64,000 nt of DNA from Mesotoga infera (GCF_900157305.1 NZ_LS974202.1:1178001-1242000); one strand, 5' to 3'. Shown: positions 25,145 to 33,453, counted from the stretch's first letter. The notes: a model not told the origin generated them from the sequence alone. Made by a program: numbers and translations.

Positions 25145-25984
25145 TTATCCTTTTATTGCGCCTTCGGTAAGTCCGGCAATTATATATCTTTGGGCAAAGG
25201 CAAACACTATCATCGTCGGCAAGAGAGAAATAACGAGTCCCGCGCTCAAGACATCCCAGCTTATACCTGCCTTTGAGATGAAGGAGTTCAGCGCAACTGG
25301 AACCGTCATCTTTTCATCCGAGAAGATGAACATCGAAGCCAGAAACAGCTCGTTCCAGATGTTCACGAAGGCAAAACTGAAAATCGCCGCCAGTCCCGGC
25401 TTGGTAAGGGGAAATACGACTCTGAACATTGCCTGCAGAGTATTGCAGCCGTCAATCACCGCGGCCTCCTCCAGCGAAACGGGGATCCTGTCAAAGAAGC
25501 TCTTTGACATGATAGTGCTGAAAGCAATTACCATGGTCACATAGAGGATGAACAGCGTAGAAAGTTTATCGGTCATCCCGTAATTTGCGAGCATTACAAA
25601 CAGCGGAGCCATAAGTATGAACGACGGCACCATCTGCGTGAAATACATGGCAAGCAAAGTCCCGTTCCTGAATTTTTTCGCCTGAATTCGAGAGAGCGCA
25701 TAGCCGCTGAACATGGATATTAGCATGGCTACGAAGGCCGCAACAAGCGCCACTATTGCGCTGTTTCGAAAGTAGACCCCGAAGTTTGCGAAACCAAAGA
25801 GCTTGGCGTAACTCTCAAACGACAACTTCGCAGGAAGATACTTCAGCGGAAAGGTGTAGATCTCTCTGGAACCCTTGAAGGATGTCACCGCTACCCAATA
25901 GAGGGGCAAGAGCGCAGCCAAAAGATACAGCCCGAGAGCGAAGATCTTCAATATCTTGCCTACAACTTTCATGAGCGCCTTCAT
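25145..25984 (-). CDS. ABC sugar transporter permease (MalG type)
   Basis: This 279-residue membrane protein has six predicted hydrophobic segments and the EAA loop EEAAVIDGCNTLQAMFRVVFPLTKPG that contacts the ATPase. The N-terminal LLPLYWVAVTSFKGSREIY and C-terminal QRYIIAGLTEGAIKG are typical of MalG-like (CUT1) permeases. It overlaps the upstream permease gene by 4 bases. No ATPase gene is in the operon; a shared MsmX/MalK-type ATPase elsewhere on the chromosome would be needed, as is common for CUT1 importers. Confidence 0.93.
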   Translation of the reverse strand: MKALMKVVGKILKIFALGLYLLAALLPLYWVAVTSFKGSREIYTFPLKYLPAKLSFESYAKLFGFANFGVYFRNSAIVALVAAFVAMLISMFSGYALSRIQAKKFRNGTLLAMYFTQMVPSFILMAPLFVMLANYGMTDKLSTLFILYVTMVIAFSTIMSKSFFDRIPVSLEEAAVIDGCNTLQAMFRVVFPLTKPGLAAIFSFAFVNIWNELFLASMFIFSDEKMTVPVALNSFISKAGISWDVLSAGLVISLLPTMIVFAFAQRYIIAGLTEGAIKG

Positions 25985-26874
25985 AAGGTAACCTCCTTTC
26001 GGGAAGAGATTTTCAGGAATACAATCGCATAAAGCAGCAGCATCGACATTATTATGAAGCCAATCGCCGCACCCTGGCCGTAATCATAGAACTGGTAAAT
26101 CCTGTTGATCATGTGAGTCGCCAATATTTGCGTCGAATTGGCCGGCCCCCCACCGGTCATTCCATAGATTATCTCAGGGAAATTCATGATCCACATAGTC
26201 CTTAGAAGGACCGTGCTGATAATGGTCGGCCTTATGTAAGGTATGGTTATTTTGAGCAATTGCTTGAACCTGTTGGCTCCATCGATTCTCGAGGCTTCGT
26301 AAAGCTCGTCAGGAACCGATTGAAGAGCTGCCAGCAGCATGATTGCGAAGTAGGGTATCCCATACCAGACGTTGGCGATTATCACTGACATCATCGCATA
26401 CTTCGGATTAGAAAGGAAGCCGATAGGATTGCTTATTATCCCCAGCCTCACAAGAATATCATTTACTATCCCGAACTGGCCGTTGAACATCCACGCCCAG
26501 ATAAGACCGATAGCAAAACCCGATACTGCCCACGGATAGAATACTAGAGCCGAATAGATTCCTCTGCCCTTGAAAGGCTTTCTCATCAGGAGAGCAAGAC
26601 CAAAGCCGAGCCCGAATTGGAATACCAAAGAGAAAGAGACCCATACCAACGTATTGACAACTATTCTGAAAAAATCGAAATTGCGATCGTTTATTATTGC
26701 TTTGAAATTTCCAAGTCCTATAAACCCTATCTTAGAGAGATCGAACATATTGTAGCGTTGAAAAGCCATAACTCCGCCACGAATAATGGGAGTGTACGTG
26801 AAAACAATCAGGAGAATGAAAGCTGGAATCATCATTATGAAAAACTTCCAGAAGCTCTTTCTCAAATCCAACAC
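25981..26874 (-). CDS. ABC sugar transporter permease (MalF type)
   Basis: This 297-residue protein has a short cytoplasmic N-terminus, six hydrophobic segments and the EAA loop YEASRIDGANRFKQLLKITIPYI. The segments FTYTPIIRGGVMAFQRYNMFD and VFYPWAVSGFAIGLIWAWMF are characteristic of MalF-like CUT1 permeases. It pairs with the 4-base-overlapping gene downstream. A hairpin lies between it and the binding-protein gene upstream and may lower its expression. Confidence 0.93.
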   Translation of the reverse strand: MLDLRKSFWKFFIMMIPAFILLIVFTYTPIIRGGVMAFQRYNMFDLSKIGFIGLGNFKAIINDRNFDFFRIVVNTLVWVSFSLVFQFGLGFGLALLMRKPFKGRGIYSALVFYPWAVSGFAIGLIWAWMFNGQFGIVNDILVRLGIISNPIGFLSNPKYAMMSVIIANVWYGIPYFAIMLLAALQSVPDELYEASRIDGANRFKQLLKITIPYIRPTIISTVLLRTMWIMNFPEIIYGMTGGGPANSTQILATHMINRIYQFYDYGQGAAIGFIIMSMLLLYAIVFLKISSRKEVTL

Positions 26875-26908
26875 CTCTCAGTAGACCGCTCTGAATACTT
26901 CAGAGAAA

Positions 26909-26950
26909 CGGCACGGCGTCTAAATCATCGAATCTTTTTCCGCCGTGCCG
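26909..26950 (-). promoter_or_regulatory. Intercistronic hairpin between binding-protein and permease genes
   Basis: Perfect 10-base inverted repeats, CGGCACGGCG at 26909-26918 and CGCCGTGCCG at 26941-26950, flank a 22-base loop in the 106-base gap. On the transcript (minus strand) no long U-tract follows. Hairpins at this position in other importers stabilise the binding-protein mRNA and reduce read-through into the permeases; that role here is inference. Confidence 0.65.
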
Positions 26951-26980
26951 AATCGTTAGTCAATCTCTTTCAGTTCTTAA

Positions 26981-28231
26981 TCAGTCTGCCCAGTACTCGG
27001 CCCATTTAGCCGCAACGGCTTCGATCGTTGTCTCGCCAAGGAGGAGTGACTGCATATCCTGCTGATGAATCTCGGGCCAACCCGGCCACTTTTCGGAATC
27101 TAGAGGATATGACGCGAAGATGTACTTCTCCGGATGGCTCATCATGTAACTCCATGCCGTGTAGACGCCGGAGCTGAAGTATGGATCATTCTCATATGTG
27201 GAAGAATGGATTGGAAGCGGGCCGTAACTCTTGCTGTAGTATGCGTTAACCTCGGGGCTAGAGATATATTTAATGAACTCCCATGCCTCTTCCTTGTGCT
27301 TCGAGTATGATGGGATTCCCAGCCCGCTGAATCCATAGTCCAGATAAGCTTTCCCCGAAGGACCTACTGGAACCGGGACCACTGTGTAATGCTCTCTTCC
27401 AAGCATCTCGTCTACTAGGGCAACCGTATCCGGGTCCTGAATAAGGAACGGAGTAATTCCCGACACAAAGGCATTGACCTGTTCGTTGAATCCCCAGTTG
27501 ATTCCGTCAGCGGGAACTCCTCCTTCGAAGAGTCTCACATACATCTTAAGTCCCTCAAGCGCCCTCGGGTCATCGAAGTAGACATCTCCGGACTGAGTCT
27601 TATAGATATTGGCCGCATCGATGTCACTCAAGAATGATGTGGCGATCAGATCAGAGAATTTGAACTCCCAGGACTTTCCTCTGAATCCGAATCCGAACTG
27701 ATTCTTGTCCGGATCCGTGATCTCTATACAGAGTTCAACCAGTTCGCTCATCGTCTTTGGAATATAGTTGACGCCTAATTCTTCGAGGACGTCCGTTCTC
27801 ACGAAAAGTCCCTTGATGAAGAAAAACTGCGGCACGATGAATGCAGTGTCATCTACCGTTCTTGCGGCCTGATTCGCGACGAAAGTGAGAGTGTCATTGT
27901 GCTCCCAGCCAGCCAGATAGCTCTCAAGGTTCTCCAGCTTTCCGTTGTTCACGAACTGCTTCACTGTGTAGTCCCTGACTTCGATGATGTCAAGGGGCTG
28001 GTTGGTATTGAGCATGAGCGTTGCCCTCTGATCGGCCTGCTCATAAGGCGGAGATATGAGATTTATCTTGATATCCGGATTCTTGGCCTCGAAATCTGCG
28101 ATGATTTCCTTGATTACCTGTGTCCTCGCAGGACTCGTAAGAACCTCGATGAAATTGAGCGTGACTACGCCGAATGAAAACACTCCGATTAACATTACCA
28201 GTAGCAGCGAAATAAAAACTCTCTTTTTCAT
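26981..28231 (-). CDS. ABC transporter sugar-binding protein (family 1)
   Basis: This 416-residue secreted protein has a signal peptide (MKKRVFISLLLVMLIGVFSF) with no lipobox cysteine, then the extracellular family 1 pattern: VIKEIIADFEAKNPDIKINL near the mature N-terminus, GKAYLDYGFSGLGIPSYSK, and KEEAWEFIKYISSPEVN. It would capture an oligosaccharide and deliver it to the two downstream permeases. The frame also has an ATG at 28237, but AAAGGAGG ends one base before that codon and seven before the ATG at 28231, so 28231 is the better start. Confidence 0.92.
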   Translation of the reverse strand: MKKRVFISLLLVMLIGVFSFGVVTLNFIEVLTSPARTQVIKEIIADFEAKNPDIKINLISPPYEQADQRATLMLNTNQPLDIIEVRDYTVKQFVNNGKLENLESYLAGWEHNDTLTFVANQAARTVDDTAFIVPQFFFIKGLFVRTDVLEELGVNYIPKTMSELVELCIEITDPDKNQFGFGFRGKSWEFKFSDLIATSFLSDIDAANIYKTQSGDVYFDDPRALEGLKMYVRLFEGGVPADGINWGFNEQVNAFVSGITPFLIQDPDTVALVDEMLGREHYTVVPVPVGPSGKAYLDYGFSGLGIPSYSKHKEEAWEFIKYISSPEVNAYYSKSYGPLPIHSSTYENDPYFSSGVYTAWSYMMSHPEKYIFASYPLDSEKWPGWPEIHQQDMQSLLLGETTIEAVAAKWAEYWAD

Positions 28232-28261
28232 TTGCATGCCTCCTTTTGTAGTTTTGTGGTG

Positions 28262-29413
28262 CTAATCTGTTAGTGCCTTGCTCATCAAGTAACTGAATAT
28301 CGCATAACTCGCGGCTCCGGTCGAGAATGCTTCAAATTGGTCATTGTTGCCCTCCAAAAGCCGAACTCGATCTCCTGAAAAGAGGTTGGATTCGAAAGAG
28401 CTTTTCAAAGCTTCGAAGAAGATCTCTCCAAAATCCAGAAGTTTTCCATTGACTACTACGGCTTCCGGACCAAAAATGTTGGAAACAAGCGCCGCAATCC
28501 GACCCAGTTCATCGCCGACTCTTCCGATCACAGAGGCCGTTCTTCGACCTAAGGCAGATCCTTTGCGGAGAAACTCATCGATACTCCCGAGATTCTCTCC
28601 AAGCTCAGAGTTAAGAGCCGAGACAATTGTATCCAGACTCAAGCCGCTGTTATCGATTGGCTCATCACAGAAGCTCTTAAGAAGAGCGTAGCTGATCTCT
28701 CCAGAATAACCGAAACTCCCGCTGTAGATCTCATCTTTCAGGATTATTCCGGCGCCAATTCCTTCGTCGAAATACAGACTTATAAAGGAACTGATGTCTC
28801 TGCACTTTCCGAAGCATTTCATGCCAAAGGCCGCGCCATCACTGTCATTAACGAGAAAGACAGGAAGGCCAAACTTCTTCTCCGTAATCTCTCCTATCGC
28901 AAAATTACGCCAATCACTCAGACCAAATGGAGAATAGACTACCCCACTCTTCTTGTCGAGTGGGGAGGGAGCCCCAATTCCAATAGCATCTACCCTGGTT
29001 TCATTCCTGTAAGACTCATTAATCAGTCTTTGAACAACATCGAAGAGATTGGCCGTGGCATCGGCCCTGGTCTTGTTCGAGACTGACTTAACACACGAAG
29101 CGAGAAGCTTGCCGCTAGCTGACATGACCACACCTGTCGTACTGCCTCTTGCGAGGTTCACTCCGACAACTGTTGCAGCATCACTGGGTATCCTCACAGG
29201 AATCGGCGCCTTGCCGACAAGACCCATCTTCTCACCCGGAAGCTCTTCAGCTATCCCGAGATCAATCAGCGATGCAACAATCGAGGAAATCGTAGTCTTT
29301 GTTAGCTCTGTCTGCCTCGCGAGCTCGACCCTTGGTGTGCCGGGCTTTGCGAGGAGAAGCTGGATGACTCTTCCGATGTTTTTTCCTTTAAGGTCGCTGG
29401 GCTTGGATATCAC
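28262..29413 (-). CDS. ROK-family transcriptional repressor
   Basis: This 383-residue regulator has an N-terminal winged helix (GRVIQLLLAKPGTPRVELAR and the recognition segment LTKTTISSIVASLIDLGIAEE) joined to a ROK sugar-binding domain: VVGVNLARGSTTGVVMSA, IGIGAPSPLDKKSG, VFLVNDSDGAAFGMKC and FDEGIGAGIILKDEIYSG. The zinc motif of the ROK domain is not obvious. It starts with GTG at 29413, four bases after GAGGTGA. It is the first gene of the operon and lies just behind a 27-bp palindrome, so it probably represses its own operon and is released by a sugar ligand. Confidence 0.92.
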   Translation of the reverse strand: MISKPSDLKGKNIGRVIQLLLAKPGTPRVELARQTELTKTTISSIVASLIDLGIAEELPGEKMGLVGKAPIPVRIPSDAATVVGVNLARGSTTGVVMSASGKLLASCVKSVSNKTRADATANLFDVVQRLINESYRNETRVDAIGIGAPSPLDKKSGVVYSPFGLSDWRNFAIGEITEKKFGLPVFLVNDSDGAAFGMKCFGKCRDISSFISLYFDEGIGAGIILKDEIYSGSFGYSGEISYALLKSFCDEPIDNSGLSLDTIVSALNSELGENLGSIDEFLRKGSALGRRTASVIGRVGDELGRIAALVSNIFGPEAVVVNGKLLDFGEIFFEALKSSFESNLFSGDRVRLLEGNNDQFEAFSTGAASYAIFSYLMSKALTD

Positions 29414-29441
29414 TCGCTCACCTCAAGCAACTAAAGAAATC

Positions 29442-29473
29442 TATTTAGTAATAGTCTATTACTAAATATTATA
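29442..29473 (-). promoter_or_regulatory. Promoter with 27-bp palindromic operator for the mannoside operon
   Basis: A perfect palindrome spans 29442-29468: arm TATTTAGTAATAG, one central base, arm CTATTACTAAATA. On the minus strand a perfect -10 box TATAAT (29473-29468) abuts it, so the operator covers the expected start of transcription. A weaker related word, ATTTAGTGGATAAAT, lies directly upstream. The ROK gene is the first gene downstream and is the likely ligand of this site. Confidence 0.85.
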
Positions 29474-29926
29474 TACTATTTATCCACTAAATAAAAGGAA
29501 ATTCAAGTCAAATTATGTTCATTTAGAGACGGTTAAACCCGCTGAGGAGTGTTCAACATTCGATTTCACCTAAGGACCTCTCTCGAGAGTCCATCACTGA
29601 GGGCAAGTCAAAAAGTTAAGTGCCAATCATATACTGGTGCTTGTACGAATGCTGTGGTTAGCCCCTGAAAAACATGATCTTTATCCTCCCTTGAGGAACT
29701 AATCATTACCCAAAAGTCAGGGAACTAAACAAAGATCATATCATGCTCCTTCTCCCTTGGCAGTACATGCTGTATTTGGCTCCTGATGATCCTGATCTTA
29801 AATCTTCCCTTGAGAGAGGAGGGCCACGAAGTGGCGGAGGGTGTTCTCTTGAGAGCAGAAGAGCGAGATCTTGGTTTTCTTACCTCTAACCTCTGACCTC
29901 ATTCCTCTTACCTCTGTTTAGAGACG
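29474..29926. other. Intergenic stretch without a recognisable gene
   Basis: This AT-richer DNA contains short words such as CCCTTGAG repeated near 29689 and 29809, and AAGATCAT/CATGATCTT near 29669 and 29736, but no reading frame with a ribosome site or a recognisable product. The last part (29815-29926) begins the repeat-rich style seen elsewhere (GGAGGGCCACGAAGTGGCGG, then CCTCTTACCTCTG). Confidence 0.4.
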
Positions 29927-30300
29927 AATGAGAAGAGCGAGATCCCGTATAGGAGCACTACGGGATGACATTAGTGTCGCACTACGGTATGAAAGCCCCC
30001 TCACGTCATTCTGGCATGTTCCTAGCCAGAATCACGTTCTTCTTCCTTCCCGTCATGCCGGACTTGATCCGGCATCTCCGCTCCTTCGAAAGAGCGAAAA
30101 AGCGAGATCCCGTATAGGAGCACTACGGGATGACATGAGGGGGAGCGTTTCAGGGCAGGCTCTCCTTTAACGTCATCCTGACGCGCTCCCAGTCAGGATC
30201 CCGGTCTTCCTCCCTCACGTCATGCCCGGTCTTCGCGAAAAACGGGGACAGACACGAAGAGATTTGTCAGTCCCCATTTTTCGTAGGATCATTACGGGAT
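29927..30300. repeat. Modular intergenic hairpin repeats
   Basis: Hairpins in order: ATCCCGTA...TACGGGAT (29950 onward), ATTCTGGC...GCCAGAAT (30008-30033, followed by CACGTTCTTC), ATGCCGGA...TCCGGCAT (30055 onward), a second ATCCCGTA unit (30105 onward), ATCCTGAC...GTCAGGAT (30174 onward) and the GGGGACAGAC terminator-like element (30234-30283). The order 30168-30283 repeats the order at 13945-14060. No gene is seen. Confidence 0.85.
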
Positions 30301-30354
30301 GGCGGGATGCGAAAAAAACGAACTGAACCCGTATCCATCTCGAGCGGATTCGTT

Positions 30355-30404
30355 TTGCATGAGAACGAATATGTGCTATTATCGTTTCATGGCGATACGA
30401 AACG
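30355..30404 (+). promoter_or_regulatory. Putative promoter and dyad upstream of the DUF4143-type ATPase
   Basis: TTGCAT (30355-30360) and TATTAT (30377-30382) are separated by 16 bases. A dyad CGTTTC (30383-30388) / GAAACG (30399-30404) follows at the expected start of transcription. These elements lie inside the 5' part of the longest open frame, which argues that translation starts further downstream. Confidence 0.5.
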
Positions 30405-30471
30405 GGCGGTGAGCATTCTGAACACAGATGAGTTAATTCAATCGCTTGAAGAGATAAAGAAAAGGAAGGAA

Positions 30472-31581
30472 ATGGAGCTTCCTAGATTGTTGAGGCCTTA
30501 CTTCGAAGAAATAGATATGAAGAACAGGGCAGTACTGGTCTTTGGATCTCGTGGTGTTGGAAAGACTACATTCCTTTTGAACAGGTTCAGAGACAGAAGA
30601 ATGCTCTACCTGTCGGCCGACAATCCTCTGGTCGCCACAACTGACCTCTGGAGTATAGCGAGTACAGCGTTTGTCAGGGGCTACGAAGGAATAATCGTCG
30701 ATGAAGCTCACTATGCGAGAGACTGGAGCGTTCATTTGAAGGCCATCTACGACGCCTATCCGACAAAGCTAATAATAGCCAGCGATAGCAGCAGCCTTAT
30801 ACTGAGACAGGGTATTGCGGATCTCTCCAGAAGATTTTCCAGAGTCCGCATCCCTCTAATGTCTTTGCGAGAGTATATATACCTGAGAGATGGAGCGCTT
30901 TTGCCGCTACTCAGTCCATTCGCTCTCGACTCTTCAGTGGTCAAAGAGATAATGGGCAGTACAAACGTTCTGGCTGCTTTCGAGGAGTATCTTGACCGCG
31001 GGTTCAGGCCGTCATATCTGGAGTGGGACTACAAAGAGCAGATTGAACACATTATCGAAAAAACGATTCACGGCGATGTCCCGTTCTTTGTGCCTCAAAT
31101 CTCGGATATTCACTTTAGATTGATGAGCGCCGTTCTGGGATTCCTGGCGATATCGAAAGTCCCTACCCTCAATATCGAGAGAATGTGCAGAGAATGGGGA
31201 ATAGGAAAGAGAAAACTCTATGAACTTCTCTCGGTTATGGACGCAACGGGTATAATAAGGATAATTTTCAAAGAGAATGACAATCGAACCTTTTCCAAAG
31301 GCGAGAAGATATTCTTCGGCGACCCTTCTTTCTACTCCATAGGCTCAAAAAATACAGGCACAAGAAGAGAGGCTTATGTAGCCGAGGCCTTCGAAGACGC
31401 GGGTAGCAGAGTCTTCGCCTGCCCGGACGAGCGAAACGGGGACTTCCTGATAAACGAAACACTCGTTGAGGTGGGCGGAAAGAACAAAAAAAAGAAGCAC
31501 GCAGACTTCGTAATAAGAGACGACACGGATGTTCCTCACTTGAACTGCATCCCGATGTGGATCCTTGGCTTTCAGTATTAG
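30472..31581 (+). CDS. AAA ATPase with DUF4143-type C-terminal domain
   Basis: From the ATG at 30472 the protein has 369 residues. It shows a P-loop VFGSRGVGKTTFLLN, Walker B GIIVDEAHYARDW, a sensor segment KLIIASDSSSLILRQG and the PLMSLREYIYLRDG segment typical of this ATPase/DUF4143 family. A winged-helix-like part follows (REWGIGKRKLYELLSVMDATGI). The C-terminal domain has GDFLINETLVEVGGKNK, a PD-(D/E)XK-like pattern. The frame is open back to an ATG at 30307, but a promoter-like pair lies at 30355-30382 and AAGGAAGG precedes 30472, where family-like sequence begins (MELPRLLRPYF). It stands alone between repeat clusters. The cellular role of the family is not established. Confidence 0.8.
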   Translation: MELPRLLRPYFEEIDMKNRAVLVFGSRGVGKTTFLLNRFRDRRMLYLSADNPLVATTDLWSIASTAFVRGYEGIIVDEAHYARDWSVHLKAIYDAYPTKLIIASDSSSLILRQGIADLSRRFSRVRIPLMSLREYIYLRDGALLPLLSPFALDSSVVKEIMGSTNVLAAFEEYLDRGFRPSYLEWDYKEQIEHIIEKTIHGDVPFFVPQISDIHFRLMSAVLGFLAISKVPTLNIERMCREWGIGKRKLYELLSVMDATGIIRIIFKENDNRTFSKGEKIFFGDPSFYSIGSKNTGTRREAYVAEAFEDAGSRVFACPDERNGDFLINETLVEVGGKNKKKKHADFVIRDDTDVPHLNCIPMWILGFQY

Positions 31582-32100
31582 TAAATGAAACATGTTTTCG
31601 TGGTGCCAGTTCCGCTTCGCGGGCAGAAGATCGGTGGAGAGTGGGGAGAAAGAGCGTTATCGAGAGTTGGCTGCCGGTTGTTGGTAAGAACGAGATCCCG
31701 TATAGGAGTCCTGAATTTGATCATATCAGGACAGGCTCCACTGGATGACACGGGATGACAGCCCCCTCACGTCATTCTGGCATGTTCCTAGCCAGAATCA
31801 CGTTCTTCCTCCTTCCCGTCATTCTGAGCTTGACTCAGAATCACGGTTTTCTAAGGAGTGAATCCCGGGTCGGAGCCCGGGATGAAAGGATGGGGGCATT
31901 CTGGATGCGTAACGTCGAGGACCGCTCTTTCCAAGGACGGGTCCATGATCTGGGACGACTGACGAAGGACGGCTCTTTCCGGTCTTCTCACAGACATCTT
32001 CCGATGCTTTTCATATCCATCGTCTCTTCCAAAAAGAAAATGCATCCGGGCCCATTTTATGTCGGGCTAAGATGCATCTTCTGTCTTTCTCGTTCAGAAC
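31582..32100. repeat. Repeat cluster including a 103-bp segment shared with 13787-13889
   Basis: 31607-31709 repeats 13787-13889 almost exactly, differing at about one position. It is followed by hairpins ATTCTGGC...GCCAGAAT (31774-31799, then CACGTTCTTC), ATTCTGAG...CTCAGAAT (31822 onward) and the GGACGGGTCCATGATCTG repeat (31937-31954) that also occurs inside pglX. I see no gene on either strand. Confidence 0.8.
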
Positions 32101-32132
32101 TGACCTGAGATCAGTTCGCTGTGACGTTTTTG

Positions 32133-32208
32133 TGGTCGGGGCGACTGGACTTGAACCAGCGACCTTCTGCGCCCCATGCAGACACGCTTCCAACTGCGCC
32201 ACGCCCCG
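32133..32208 (-). tRNA. tRNA-Pro (anticodon GGG)
   Basis: The minus strand folds into a standard 76-nt cloverleaf including an encoded CCA end. The acceptor stem is CGGGGCG paired with CGCCCCG, the anticodon arm is TCTGC-ATGGGGC-GCAGA with anticodon GGG (32175-32173), and the T arm contains GGTTCAAGTCC. The C1-G72 pair and G anticodon identify proline. It reads CCC and CCU codons. Confidence 0.95.
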
Positions 32209-32294
32209 TACTGGAAAATTGTATCATAACCGGCACTCTCTTTCAAGAGCGAGGCGGCATCGGGTGCGGTCTTTTCGAGCACCCCAGAATCGTT

Positions 32295-32756
32295 CTATTT
32301 GACTTCGAAGGTCAGAAAGTCAAGTTCTTTTCCGTTGTTGTCCGTATCGTGGAGTCTGAAATCGTACATTCCGGGTTTTGCGGGAGCCTTGAAGGTCATC
32401 GTCCCTTCGCTCATGCCGTTCAGGTATTTAAAAGTGAGATCGTGCTTGTCGTTTTCGGCCTCGCTTCCGTGTGGTATTTCGGAAGGCACTATTCCTATCC
32501 ATGCGTTGGACGGTAGTGTCGTCGCGATGAAGAAACGTAGTTTGATCTCCTCGCCGGGAGTGAAGGTCAGCTTTTCGAGAGACATGTTGATCGAGTTGAG
32601 CGGTTTCGGCTCTTCGACTTTGTACAGTATGCTCTCGATGTCTTCCATGTTGTATTCGATCACCGTGCCGTCTTTCAGGGTTATTATTAGCCTGGCCGTA
32701 GAGAAGGCCAGCGTGGCTACAACTATTATCATGAAAAATAAAACGAATCTCTTCAC
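32295..32756 (-). CDS. Small secreted protein of unknown function
   Basis: This 153-residue protein has a signal peptide (MKRFVLFFMIIVVATLAFS), a short segment LIITLKDGTVIEYNMEDIES that resembles bacterial surface motifs, and a C-terminal beta-sandwich-like part with the words WIGIVPSEIPHGSE and GMYDFRLHDTDNNGKELD. The latter pattern recurs in secreted bacterial proteins of unknown role. The start is GTG with GGAGGTG upstream, and a perfect TATAAT lies on the minus strand at 32781-32776. It is monocistronic, ending about 90 bases before the tRNA. Confidence 0.65.
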   Translation of the reverse strand: MKRFVLFFMIIVVATLAFSTARLIITLKDGTVIEYNMEDIESILYKVEEPKPLNSINMSLEKLTFTPGEEIKLRFFIATTLPSNAWIGIVPSEIPHGSEAENDKHDLTFKYLNGMSEGTMTFKAPAKPGMYDFRLHDTDNNGKELDFLTFEVK

Positions 32757-32849
32757 AGAACCACCTCCAGTTGAGATTATAGAATATCGGCGGCCGTTAT
32801 CACAGCTTTCACAAATGTGATGTTAAAATTTCCCGAGGAGGTGTTTGCG

Positions 32850-32948
32850 ATGACTCTTACGAGTGTACTTGTCGCGGTATCGGTTCTGCTTACGATCGTG
32901 GGGCTGGTTTCTACAATCTATATGATGATTCTGATCTCCAAACTCTAG
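32850..32948 (+). CDS. 32-residue single-pass membrane peptide
   Basis: This short frame encodes MTLTSVLVAVSVLLTIVGLV followed by STIYMMILISKL. It is almost entirely one hydrophobic helix with a basic C-terminal end. A strong ribosome site (GAGGAGGTG) lies 7 bases before the ATG, which argues for translation. It starts 94 bases from a divergent gene and ends 106 bases before the NifX-like gene on the same strand. No family is recognised. Confidence 0.55.
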   Translation: MTLTSVLVAVSVLLTIVGLVSTIYMMILISKL

Positions 32949-33013
32949 TTCTCTATCTCGATACCGGCCGGCCTGTTCCTCCGGTGTGGTTGTACACACG
33001 GTCTAGGTGTAAT

Positions 33014-33021
33014 GATATAAT
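33014..33021 (+). promoter_or_regulatory. Extended -10 promoter of the NifX-like gene
   Basis: TG (33013-33014), one base, then TATAAT (33016-33021) forms an extended -10 box. The downstream leader contains CGAGGAGGAG just before the ATG at 33055. A TTGTAC word lies 20 bases upstream of the -10, too far to be a good -35. Confidence 0.5.
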
Positions 33022-33054
33022 ATATGTAATATAAATATACCGAGGAGGAGAAAC

Positions 33055-33426
33055 ATGAAGATAGCTATACCAGTAATCGATAACGCCGGTCTTGAATCGA
33101 GAATATCCGAGCATTTCGGACACGCCCCTTACTTCGCGTTCGTCGTCGCGGAAAACGGTGGCATCCTCTCCCACGAAATAGTCTCCAACCCCTTCGAAGA
33201 ACATCAGCCAGGTCAGATACCCGATTTCGTTAAGAGTCATGGAGCGAACGTTATAATCACGCGCGGTATGGGTTCCCGGGCCAAGCAGTTCTTCCAGGCA
33301 CTGGGGATTGAGGCCATAACCGGCGCCGGAGGGACAGTGAAGGAGTTAGTCGAAAGCTATCTCGACGGCAAGCTGCAAAGCAGAGATTACGAGCCCGAGG
33401 GTCACGGACAACACCACAACCACTGA
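33055..33426 (+). CDS. NifX/NifB-like (dinitrogenase cofactor domain) protein
   Basis: This 123-residue protein matches the small NifX/NifB C-terminal-like family: MKIAIPVIDNAGLESRISEH, GHAPYFAFVV, and NVIITRGMGSRAKQFFQALG. The C-terminal tail GHGQHHNH is His-rich. Family members bind iron-molybdenum cofactor precursors or iron-sulfur clusters, but many non-nitrogen-fixing anaerobes have them with unknown roles. GAGGAGGAG precedes the start. A PadR regulator gene follows 27 bases later, probably in the same transcript. Confidence 0.85.
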   Translation: MKIAIPVIDNAGLESRISEHFGHAPYFAFVVAENGGILSHEIVSNPFEEHQPGQIPDFVKSHGANVIITRGMGSRAKQFFQALGIEAITGAGGTVKELVESYLDGKLQSRDYEPEGHGQHHNH

Positions 33427-33453
33427 GGCTCTCGACAGGCGTGGAGGAGAGGG

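Noticed and set aside
25145-28237. Missing ATPase gene as evidence of a broken transporter
   Set aside because: CUT1 importers commonly share one ATPase encoded elsewhere, so absence here is not a defect.
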